Positions 1 through 5,534 of a stretch of 10,459 bases of DNA are shown in pieces. The stretch's first letter is position 1; each line of letters begins with the position of its first letter. Made by a program: the position numbers and the translations under genes. Below the pieces are notes generated by a model. It was not told the DNA's origin and searched no databases. It saw only the letters and a list, made by a program, of their open reading frames with translations. Source of the DNA: Legionella sp. (GTDB lineage: Bacteria > Pseudomonadota > Gammaproteobacteria > Legionellales > Legionellaceae); contig DNVL01000277.1 of NCBI GenBank assembly GCA_003507515.1, positions 1-10,459 of the forward strand. Reading direction: 5' to 3'.

Positions 1-920
1 GCATCAGGGCTCACAGTATCCGCGGGCTGTTGCGCTAATGGTACCGAAGCGCTGTTAAGGTCCCGTCTTTCAGAGACTGCATCAAGCTCGACTGAACTAC
101 GCTTATAATTGAATAAAGAATTGAACACATCCGCTGCCTCATTGGCAGTGACCGTTAGATCATTTAACTTTAGCAGTATGAACGCACCAACGTTAAGTGT
201 GGTATTCAGTGCTTGTACAGTGACGGCTGTTTTCGCCGTGGTGGTTAACTCACGGGCATATTTTAATGTGTCGTTCGTTGCATTGGTCACCCCGTTTGCA
301 GCGCTACTAATCCCTGCCAACGCAGCGACAGCAGTCTCTTTGCTTGACTGTGCAGCACTTTTGAGCGTCTTGTTGGTTATGCCGCTTACACTGTTTGTAA
401 ATTTTTCGGCATGTGCAATTAAGTCATTCGTATGTTGCTGAGCAGCGGTTGCTGCATCCGTCAACAAAGCGCTTGCAGATGTTGTTGTTGATTGGGCTAG
501 CGTGCCCGCATTGTTGACCAGAGTTCCGACATTGCTTCCAATACTGCTTGCAGCCGTACTGAAAATACCCGCATAATAATCTCCCTGGCTGGACAATGTT
601 TCTAGCCAAGTGGGTGGGATATCAACACCTACCTCTTTTAAATCTGTTTTTTGGCTGTTGGTCAATGTGATCAAAAGACCATGGCTATTCGCTAATGTTG
701 TTACTTGATTGTATAGTTTTGTGCGGCCTTCTTTCATCTTGCTATGATTCGCCGCATTGTCCTCTCCTAAGGGATTTAGTTTTTGCAGCCCAGTGATAAT
801 ACTATTTAAATCATCTATAGTAATGGGCTTTTTTTTATTTAGCTTAGTCATTTTTTGATTAAGAGAGTGGAGTGTTGGCGTGTTTTCGCCGACAGCTTTA
901 GATTCATCTTTTTTAGGCAT
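1..920 (-). CDS. Hypothetical Ala/Ser/Thr-rich soluble protein, C-terminus beyond the left edge
   Basis: I read 306 uninterrupted codons on the minus strand from the ATG at 920-918 to the window edge; the stop lies outside. GGAGAG (930-925) sits four bases upstream of the ATG, and a perfect consensus promoter lies just beyond it. No signal peptide or convincing membrane segment is visible; residues 244-250 (GAFILLK) are the only short hydrophobic run. Residues 1-75 are Lys/Asn-rich and polar (starts MPKKDESKAVGENTPTLHSL). Residues 118-235 are strongly enriched in Ala, Ser, Thr and Asn, with regularly spaced hydrophobics that suggest long amphipathic helices or a coiled coil. The visible part has no cysteine and one Trp (W105). 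I do not recognise a family. In a Legionella/Coxiella-like bacterium a secreted effector is conceivable, but this is inference, because the C-terminus that would carry a Dot/Icm signal is missing. Opposite-strand ORFs here are shadows. Confidence 0.8.
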   Translation of the reverse strand, partial: MPKKDESKAVGENTPTLHSLNQKMTKLNKKKPITIDDLNSIITGLQKLNPLGEDNAANHSKMKEGRTKLYNQVTTLANSHGLLITLTNSQKTDLKEVGVDIPPTWLETLSSQGDYYAGIFSTAASSIGSNVGTLVNNAGTLAQSTTTSASALLTDAATAAQQHTNDLIAHAEKFTNSVSGITNKTLKSAAQSSKETAVAALAGISSAANGVTNATNDTLKYARELTTTAKTAVTVQALNTTLNVGAFILLKLNDLTVTANEAADVFNSLFNYKRSSVELDAVSERRDLNSASVPLAQQPADTVSPD

Positions 921-952
921 GGTGCTCTCCAATGGATTATTCACACATATGG

Positions 953-981
953 ATTATATATGCACATGCCTTATGTGTCAA
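953..981 (-). promoter_or_regulatory. Perfect consensus sigma-70 promoter for the leftward gene
   Basis: Read on the minus strand, TTGACA (981-976) is followed by a 17-base spacer and TATAAT (958-953), an exact match to the sigma-70 consensus in both hexamers and in spacing. The transcript would start near 946, giving a leader of about 25 bases that includes the GGAGAG ribosome site. A 7-base dyad, ACACATA (943-949) and TATGTGT (972-978), brackets the -10 and overlaps the -35, so a repressor site is possible but unproven. Confidence 0.8.
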
Positions 982-1075
982 ATAATAGATCATTTTGGTT
1001 AGATTTATTATTTTCGGCTCTTTTTACTTCTGATTTGTTCGTTCGAGATCCATTTACCCTGAGGCTAAAGTCGAG

Positions 1076-1085
1076 ACGTAGGCTG
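1076..1085. repeat. Left target-site duplication, ACGTAGGCTG
   Basis: This is a 10-bp direct repeat abutting the left inverted repeat of the 266-bp element and identical to 1352-1361. The match extends to 11 bp if G1075/G1351 is counted, but G1351 pairs with C1086 as part of the terminal inverted repeat, so 10 bp is preferred. Confidence 0.75.
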
Positions 1086-1351
1086 CAGGGCTGTCCCATT
1101 TAAATAACGAGTGATCCCTTCTCCCCTTTGGGAGAAGGTGGCGCGCAGCGACGGATGAGGGTGTTTTCAGTTAGCACGTTCTAGTGTAAACCTCTGGAAG
1201 AGGCGCTCGATGGCGCAAAAATTGTGCCACTTGATAAAACCCTCATCCGCCCTTTGGGCACCTTCTCCCATTTTTGGGAGAAGGGAGCAGTGCGGTGATA
1301 AAATTCAGCAACCGTGATCAAACTAAAACCATTTTTAATGGGACAACCCTG
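1086..1351. mobile_element. 266-bp MITE-like non-autonomous element with 10-bp target duplication
   Basis: The ends are 19-bp inverted repeats: the left end (1086-1104) reads CAGGGCTGTCCCATTTAAA, and the reverse complement of the right end (1351-1333) matches it at 17 of 19 positions. The element is flanked by perfect direct copies of ACGTAGGCTG (1076-1085 and 1352-1361), as expected for a target-site duplication. No plausible coding frame lies inside, so it would need a transposase supplied in trans. A 10-bp duplication with CA-type ends resembles some IS4-family elements; that assignment is inference. It sits between two divergent promoters and contains a second palindromic repeat. Confidence 0.75.
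1115..1286. repeat. Nested palindromic repeat with paired hairpins
   Basis: Both ends carry the same hairpin: CCTTCTCCC (1117-1125) pairs with GGGAGAAGG (1130-1138) around a 4-base loop, and CCTTCTCCC (1261-1269) pairs with GGGAGAAGG (1276-1284) around a 6-base loop. The two halves are inverted copies, since CGGATGAGGGT (1152-1162) reappears reversed as ACCCTCATCCG (1239-1249). Smaller hairpins lie inside: CCTCT/AGAGG (1191-1203), TGGCGC/GTGCCA (1211-1229) and GCCC/GGGC (1249-1259). The whole can fold back as a long cruciform. Blocks of this kind (CTCATCCGCCC, CCTTCTCCC) resemble dispersed intergenic repeats of proteobacteria. I see no separate target duplication, so it may be the body of the outer element. 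Confidence 0.7.
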
Positions 1352-1361
1352 ACGTAGGCTG
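1352..1361. repeat. Right target-site duplication, ACGTAGGCTG
   Basis: This is the exact second copy of 1076-1085, immediately after the right inverted repeat. Collapsing the two copies would rejoin the pre-insertion sequence upstream of the exported-protein gene. Confidence 0.75.
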
Positions 1362-1381
1362 TTAGCAATAGTGGTTTAAAA

Positions 1382-1409
1382 TTGAGAATGGGGTATATTG
1401 GTATATGAT
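1382..1409 (+). promoter_or_regulatory. Candidate sigma-70 promoter for the exported-protein/GDPD pair
   Basis: TTGAGA (1382-1387, 5 of 6 to consensus), a 16-base spacer and TATGAT (1404-1409, 5 of 6) lie 20 bases downstream of the mobile element's right target duplication. Transcription would start near 1416, about 30 bases before the chosen ATG at 1445. The insertion therefore leaves this core promoter intact but replaces what lies upstream. Confidence 0.5.
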
Positions 1410-1444
1410 TTACACACGGAATGACAACCTCAACGGGAGTAACG

Positions 1445-2119
1445 ATGAACAAAATAATCAACATCATGGCATGCCTAGTCTTGACGACGCTGGCACATGC
1501 GGCGCGCCCATTGCCGCTGGACACAGTGAATTTTCAAGTGACGTCCAAGCAGTGGGTCAGTACGCAAACGGCACTTTTAACCGTGAATCTGAATGCGACG
1601 CTTGGCAATGCTGATTTGGTGAAAGCACGTGCGGACATCATGGATAAATTATCCAAAATTTCCGTAGGCGAGTGGCATTTGACGCAATTTGACCGATCGC
1701 AAGATAGCTCGGGGCTTGAGAAACTATCGGTATCTGCCCAAGCGCGCGTTGCACAAAGTGGTTTGACCCAGGTATATGATCATGCAAAAGCGGTTAGCAA
1801 GCCGGGCGCGGTTTATTCGGTTGGATCGATTGAGTTCACGCCCAGTTTAGAGGAAATGCAGCAGGTGCGTACCACCTTGCGTGAGCGTCTGTATCAGCAA
1901 GCGCGCGATGAGTTGGTTCGCATCAATAAAGTCTACGCCGGTCAACAATACACACTGAATCAGCTGGTGTTTGTAGAAGGTGGCGAGCCTCCCGAACCGA
2001 AGCCCGTGGGGATGATGAGTGCCATGGCTGTGCGGGCGGCGCCGGCGTTAACCGTGAGCCAAGAGCTTGTCATGACCGCTTTGGTGCAAGTTGCATCAAA
2101 CCGTCAACAGGGAGCATGA
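1445..2119 (+). CDS. Exported protein of unknown function, possibly SIMPL-like
   Basis: A 224-residue protein. An in-frame ATG exists at 1421, but 1445 is preferred because GGGAG (1435-1439) lies five bases before it and because it places a clean signal peptide at the N-terminus: MNK, a hydrophobic core (IINIMACLVLTTL) and a probable AHA cleavage site after residue 19. The mature part alternates predicted strands with a helical stretch (about residues 136-165, rich in Glu, Arg and Gln) and ends in an Ala/Val-rich tail. The arrangement around SLEEMQQVRTTLRERLYQQA, then a segment ending YTLNQLVFVEG, faintly recalls SIMPL/DUF541 periplasmic proteins; I could not verify this. No cysteines lie in the mature part. 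The stop overlaps the ribosome-site region of the next gene, so the pair is probably co-translated. The periplasm is the likely location. Confidence 0.8.
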   Translation: MNKIINIMACLVLTTLAHAARPLPLDTVNFQVTSKQWVSTQTALLTVNLNATLGNADLVKARADIMDKLSKISVGEWHLTQFDRSQDSSGLEKLSVSAQARVAQSGLTQVYDHAKAVSKPGAVYSVGSIEFTPSLEEMQQVRTTLRERLYQQARDELVRINKVYAGQQYTLNQLVFVEGGEPPEPKPVGMMSAMAVRAAPALTVSQELVMTALVQVASNRQQGA

Positions 2120-2120
2120 T

Positions 2121-2882
2121 GTGTTTGTGAAGCACCAAGTGATAGGGCATCGAGGGGCCGCTGCCTTTGCGCCTGAAAACACGTTGGCGTCTTTCAAGAA
2201 AGCCCAGGCATTAGGGTGTGGGTTTATTGAATTTGACGTGATGCTGAGTGCAGATGGCGAGCCGTTCATCTTTCATGATGAAACGTTAAAGCGTACGACA
2301 AAGGCGCCGGGGGAATTCGGGCTGGCTACGTCCGAATATATTCAATCCTTGGATGCGGGCCATTGGTTTTCCAGGCAATTTTCAGGGGAAAAAGTACCAA
2401 CGTTGCGGGAAACTTTGGCATGGTTGGCTGAATCCAATGTGCAGGCCAACATTGAAATAAAGCCCTACCCAGGATTTGCTGAACAAACGACCGTTGCGGT
2501 GCTCACTCAAATCAATCGCTATTGGCCAGAAGGGAAAGCCCGGCCCTTAATTTCAAGCTTTAATGTCGAGGCATTGCGATTATGCCGCACGTTCTCACCC
2601 GAAATGCCCATAGGCTTGCTACTTGAGCAATGGCAGGACAATTGGCTGGGGTTGGCGCGTGAATTGCAATGCTATTCCGTTCATTTGGGCCATCGATTTG
2701 CCACGCGTGAACGGATTGATGAAATAAAGCAACAGGGCTATGCCGTGTGTGTTTATACCGTGAATCGGCGGCGACAGGCGGCCAAGCTGTTTGATTGGGG
2801 AGTGGATGCGGTGTTCAGTGATTATGCTGATCTGTCGCGAATGCGTGGTTTTCTTCGGTTTTTGCGCTGGCGTGCAGGTTAG
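2121..2882 (+). CDS. ugpQ: Glycerophosphodiester phosphodiesterase, cytoplasmic UgpQ-like
   Basis: Hydrolyses glycerophosphodiesters (deacylated phospholipids) to glycerol-3-phosphate and an alcohol, feeding phospholipid turnover and phosphate or glycerol salvage. The GTG at 2121 gives 253 residues, close to the 247 of E. coli UgpQ, with AGGGAG (2109-2114) six bases upstream; a GTG at 2127 and a TTG at 2091 are less well placed. Family motifs are clear: H10-R11-G12 near the N-terminus, APENT (17-21), metal ligands E37 and D39, the catalytic HD pair at 52-53, and IEIKP with E112 and K114. The C-terminal barrel strand reads VYTVN, then GVDAVFSDY. No signal peptide is present, so it acts in the cytoplasm, unlike periplasmic GlpQ. 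It begins one base after the upstream stop, which implies translational coupling. The symbol is by similarity only. Confidence 0.9.
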   Translation: MFVKHQVIGHRGAAAFAPENTLASFKKAQALGCGFIEFDVMLSADGEPFIFHDETLKRTTKAPGEFGLATSEYIQSLDAGHWFSRQFSGEKVPTLRETLAWLAESNVQANIEIKPYPGFAEQTTVAVLTQINRYWPEGKARPLISSFNVEALRLCRTFSPEMPIGLLLEQWQDNWLGLARELQCYSVHLGHRFATRERIDEIKQQGYAVCVYTVNRRRQAAKLFDWGVDAVFSDYADLSRMRGFLRFLRWRAG

Positions 2883-2920
2883 TCGTAGGTCCTAAATTTA
2901 AAGTCATGGTTTATATTTCA

Positions 2921-2929
2921 TGCTATAAT
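2921..2929 (+). promoter_or_regulatory. Extended -10 promoter candidate before the ATPase remnant
   Basis: TGCTATAAT is a perfect extended -10 element (TGn plus TATAAT) with no good -35 at normal spacing. It is bracketed by a near-perfect inverted repeat, AAATTTAAAG (2894-2903) and CTTTAAATTA (2941-2950, 9 of 10 paired), which might be an operator or may simply reflect AT-richness. It could start a transcript that reads through the remnant into the antiporter gene. Confidence 0.5.
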
Positions 2930-2962
2930 TTAAGCTAACACTTTAAATTAAAGAGTATTTTA

Positions 2963-3097
2963 ATGTTCCCTGAACTCTTAAACGAAGTGCATCGACTGAT
3001 TGAAAATCAACAGACACGATTTTTATTAACGGGTAGCAGCGCCCGCAAATTAAAACGTCAGGGGGGCAATTTTTGGGATGGGGAAATCATCGTTTAA
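2963..3097 (+). pseudogene. Remnant of an AAA (AAA_14/DUF4143-type) ATPase gene
   Basis: A 44-codon ORF from the ATG at 2963 to the TAA at 3095-3097. Residues 2-32 (PELLNEVHRLI, then RFLLTGSSARKLKR) closely resemble the segment after the Walker B region in ATPases of the ATP-binding DUF4143 family. There LLTGSS is the sensor-like strand and SARKL follows it. Those proteins are about 370-400 residues long; here the Walker A and Walker B parts are absent upstream and the DUF4143 half is absent downstream. The in-frame sequence upstream reaches a stop at 2936-2938 without any ATPase motif. I read it as a decayed internal fragment. A short expressed peptide cannot be excluded, since a strong extended -10 precedes it, but the ribosome site is weak. 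Confidence 0.6.
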
Positions 3098-3141
3098 AAA
3101 TATTCTGTGCGCGCAGTTGGGTTCGTCATTCACTACATTTA

Positions 3142-3150
3142 TGTTATACT
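3142..3150 (+). promoter_or_regulatory. Extended -10 promoter candidate for the antiporter gene
   Basis: TGTTATACT fits TGn plus TATACT (5 of 6 to the -10 consensus), with no matching -35 at 16-18 bases. A start near 3157 gives a leader of about 32 bases before the ATG at 3189. It may drive the antiporter-ampE-lipoprotein group. Confidence 0.45.
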
Positions 3151-3188
3151 ACAGCGCGTACAGTCATCGGATTTGGGGACAAAGGGTT

Positions 3189-4361
3189 ATGCATGAGAAC
3201 GCGGTTTTTTACACGATTTTTCTGATTTTTGCCGGAGCGGCTGTTTTTTCAACCCTGGTGCTGTATACCAAGCAATCATTATTGGTCGCCTATATTTTAT
3301 TAGGTGTAGCGCTCGGCCCCTGGGGATTGAGGTGGGTCTCCGATTTAACCGCCATACAGCAAGTGGGGGATGTGGGCATTCTCTTTTTGCTTTTTCTATT
3401 GGGCTTGCACTTGCAGCCGCAAAATTTAATCCATATGCTAAAAAAAGTGACATGGATTGCCTTGTTTAGTTCCTTGCTATTTGCCATCATCGCGTATCTG
3501 ATTGGCCGTTGGTTTGGTTTGACCAACACCGAATCATGGGTGCTCGGGGCGGCGATGATGTTTTCCAGCACGATCATTGGCTTAAAACTACTCCCCACCA
3601 CGATTCTTCATCATCAACATACCGGCGAGTTGATGATAAGCGTATTATTGATGCAAGATATTATCGCCATTATAGTGTTAATTTTAATCAATGGCGCAAA
3701 ACAAAGTGTCGGATTCAATTGGCATGATCTCTTGCTGGTTGGCGTGGCCCTCCCAACGTTGATTCTGCTGGCGTTTGCCGTGGAACGGTATGTTTTGGTT
3801 AAACTATTGGCGCGATTTGACCGCACCCAGGAATATGTGTTTTTGCTGTCCATTGGGTGGTGTTTGGGCATGTCGATGATGGCACGCAAGTTTGGTTTGT
3901 CTGAAGACATTGGCGCGTTTGTTGCCGGCGTTGCCTTGGCATCTAGCCCGATTTCGTTGTTTATTGCGGAGAGTTTGAAGCCGCTGCGCGATTTCTTCTT
4001 GGTGATGTTTTTCTTCTCGGTCGGGGCTACGTTTAATTTAGGCTATGCCGCGCAGGTGGTGATTCCGGCCTTTCTATTGGCAGCGCTCATGTTGGTGATC
4101 AAGCCCTTGTGTTTTTACCTGCTATTTACACGCTCAGGCGAAAAAAAGGGAGTCTCCAAAGAGGTGGGATTTCGCTTAGGTCAAGCCAGCGAGTTTTCAC
4201 TGTTGGTGGCAAGCATTGCCTTGAGCACTAAACTGATTTCTGATACGGCGTCCAATCTCATTCAAGCGACCACCATTTTGACGTTTATCGTGTCATCGTA
4301 TCTGGTGGTGTTAAAATACCCAACGCCTATGTCTTTGTCTGATAAAATGCGTAAGGATTAG
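3189..4361 (+). CDS. CPA2-family monovalent cation/proton antiporter (KefB/KefC-like), membrane domain only
   Basis: An inner-membrane protein predicted to exchange Na+ or K+ for protons. The frame opens at 3078, but the extra 37 codons are polar and overlap the ATPase remnant; the ATG at 3189 follows AAAGGG (3181-3186, short spacer) and starts directly with a membrane segment, giving 390 residues. About 11-13 hydrophobic segments fill the length. CPA2 signatures include VGDVGILFLLFLLGLHL, a GAAMMFSSTIIGLKLLP region, M155-Q156-D157-I (compare the QDI motif of KefC), EDIGAFVAGVALASSP, and LKPLRDFFLVMFFFSVGA. KefB and KefC are about 600 residues and carry a cytosolic TrkA-N/RCK domain that gates them; it is missing here, so glutathione gating of the Kef type is not expected. 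The protein ends at residue 390 with a short charged tail. The gene leads into ampE with a five-base gap. The transported ion cannot be told from sequence. Confidence 0.88.
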   Translation: MHENAVFYTIFLIFAGAAVFSTLVLYTKQSLLVAYILLGVALGPWGLRWVSDLTAIQQVGDVGILFLLFLLGLHLQPQNLIHMLKKVTWIALFSSLLFAIIAYLIGRWFGLTNTESWVLGAAMMFSSTIIGLKLLPTTILHHQHTGELMISVLLMQDIIAIIVLILINGAKQSVGFNWHDLLLVGVALPTLILLAFAVERYVLVKLLARFDRTQEYVFLLSIGWCLGMSMMARKFGLSEDIGAFVAGVALASSPISLFIAESLKPLRDFFLVMFFFSVGATFNLGYAAQVVIPAFLLAALMLVIKPLCFYLLFTRSGEKKGVSKEVGFRLGQASEFSLLVASIALSTKLISDTASNLIQATTILTFIVSSYLVVLKYPTPMSLSDKMRKD

Positions 4362-4366
4362 TACCC

Positions 4367-5098
4367 ATGGCGTTATTTGTCATTGTTCTTTGCTTATTGA
4401 GTGAGCGATTTTGGGTTCACATCCGTTTGCATCCACGGTTTCATTGGTTTATAGCTTATGGAGGGCGTTTTTCTTTCAGCCTGTCGCCCTGGGTGGTTTT
4501 GGCGTTGATCGTTCTGCCCATCTGGCTAGGCGTGATGTTGGTTTGGCACTGGGTTGATCACTTATTGTTCGGGGTGCTGGGGTTGTTGTTTAGCTTAGGC
4601 GTTTTTTATTATTGCTTAGGACCTGTGAACCCCTTTTATCCCGTTCATGAAAAGGCCGTAGCGCATTTAACAGATGACGATCTGGGAGCCTATTTGGCAG
4701 AGGTCAATGGCCAACTGTTTGCGGTGTTGTTTTGGTACCTGGTTGCAGGTCCCTTAGGGATCGTGGCATATCGGTTGATTTCGGTTTCACAAGGCTTGCC
4801 AGCGGTTCATCGTGAAGCGTCTGTTTTAACGCAGATGCTTGATTGGATTCCCGCACGCATCACCGCGTTGCTTTATTTGCTGGTGGGCAGCTTTCAGGCC
4901 GGTTTTAGCGTGTATCGCCAGCAATTTTTATCAAAGCCTCGCCAGAATGACCAGCTGCTCAGCCACTGTGGTCTTGCGGCATTAAGCCTTGAGCACCGGA
5001 AGAAAAAATCAATGCGTCACGCAGAGCGTTTGGTTGAGCATGCTACCATTCTCTTTTTGGTGCTGATCGCTTTGTGCACCCTCGTGGCTTGGCTTTAA
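4367..5098 (+). CDS. ampE: AmpE-like inner-membrane protein (CbiB/CobD-related)
   Basis: A 243-residue multi-spanning membrane protein. AmpE is known in enterobacteria as the partner gene of ampD and has been proposed as a sensor in beta-lactamase induction; its biochemical role is unclear. The start fits AmpE (MALFVIVLCLLSERFW), and other family features are the GPVNPFYPVHEKA stretch, LFWYLVAGPLGIVAYRLIS, and a C-terminal hydrophobic segment (about 226-243). The hydrophobic blocks are about 35-85, 116-140 and 160-180, then the C-terminus. It is shorter than E. coli AmpE (284). AAGGA (4353-4357) inside the end of the antiporter gene serves as the ribosome site, nine bases before the ATG. No ampD lies beside it in this window, so the ampDE pairing is not kept locally. 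Location next to PDH genes looks like a recurrent gammaproteobacterial arrangement, but I cannot check that here. Confidence 0.8.
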   Translation: MALFVIVLCLLSERFWVHIRLHPRFHWFIAYGGRFSFSLSPWVVLALIVLPIWLGVMLVWHWVDHLLFGVLGLLFSLGVFYYCLGPVNPFYPVHEKAVAHLTDDDLGAYLAEVNGQLFAVLFWYLVAGPLGIVAYRLISVSQGLPAVHREASVLTQMLDWIPARITALLYLLVGSFQAGFSVYRQQFLSKPRQNDQLLSHCGLAALSLEHRKKKSMRHAERLVEHATILFLVLIALCTLVAWL

Positions 5099-5117
5099 TG
5101 TGAATGGATGAGTGGAT

Positions 5118-5498
5118 ATGAGCGCTTTTTTTCGGATGATATGCGGTGGCGTGGCCATCATGTGCTTGCTGTTGGGTTGCATGAGCAATGCCCATTGGCA
5201 GGCTGTGCGGGCATGCAAAACGACCTGTCAGCAACGCCTGAACATGTGTACCAGCACGTGCTGTAATAGCTGCAAGCTTTGTGTAGCGCAGGCAAAGGAT
5301 GAGGCCTTAAGGCACTATAACCAGTACAAGCTACAGCAGAATCTTCAGGGGGCGGCCACCGTGCGTGAGTTGAAATCTTACCGTGATCCATTACAATGCC
5401 GGAAAACAACGTGTGAATGCCCCGTTGATTATCGGGCCTGCGTTCAATCTTGTTCAGGAAAAATACCAAAACGCCTCGAGAAGGCACCCGTTTGTTAG
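5118..5498 (+). CDS. Predicted cysteine-rich lipoprotein of unknown function
   Basis: A 126-residue protein. GTG at 5112 is possible, but the ATG at 5118 has GGATGAG (5106-5112) five bases upstream. The N-terminus (MSAFFRMICGGVAIMCLLLG, then C21) is a lipoprotein signal peptide with the lipobox LLGC, so C21 would be lipidated. Residue 22 is Met, not Asp, so the outer membrane is the default destination by the E. coli rule. The mature 106 residues hold 14 cysteines including C21, in two clusters: C33-x3-C37-x6-C44-x3-C48-C49-x2-C52-x2-C55, and C94-x4-C99-x1-C101-x6-C108-x3-C112 plus the last residue, C126. A charged, cysteine-free helix-like stretch (56-93) separates them. Such spacing suggests disulphides or a metal site. 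I do not recognise a family. It lies 19 bases after ampE and 36 before aceE, in the same direction. Confidence 0.75.
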   Translation: MSAFFRMICGGVAIMCLLLGCMSNAHWQAVRACKTTCQQRLNMCTSTCCNSCKLCVAQAKDEALRHYNQYKLQQNLQGAATVRELKSYRDPLQCRKTTCECPVDYRACVQSCSGKIPKRLEKAPVC

Positions 5499-5534
5499 CC
5501 CTATTTTAGTTACTGATACACGAGGAACATGCGC

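Noticed and set aside
109..441. 110-codon plus-strand frame
   Set aside because: It lies opposite the better-supported minus-strand gene, has no good ribosome site, and its composition mirrors the Ala/Thr-rich codons of that gene.
855..1103. 82-codon plus-strand frame across the intergenic region
   Set aside because: It overlaps the start and promoter of the minus-strand gene and runs into the mobile element; no family features.
1117..1138. GC-rich hairpin as a Rho-independent terminator
   Set aside because: There is no T-tract after the stem on either strand, and the stem is better explained as part of the inverted repeat.
1115..1286. CRISPR array
   Set aside because: The repeats are inverted and only two, with no regular spacer units.
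3078..3188. Upstream ATG for the antiporter, adding 37 residues
   Set aside because: The extension is polar, overlaps the ATPase remnant and an extended -10 site, while 3189 begins directly at the first membrane segment behind AAAGGG.
5492..5519. Possible promoter TTGTTA / TGATAC just before aceE
   Set aside because: The -10 match is poor and transcription would begin at or inside the ribosome site.
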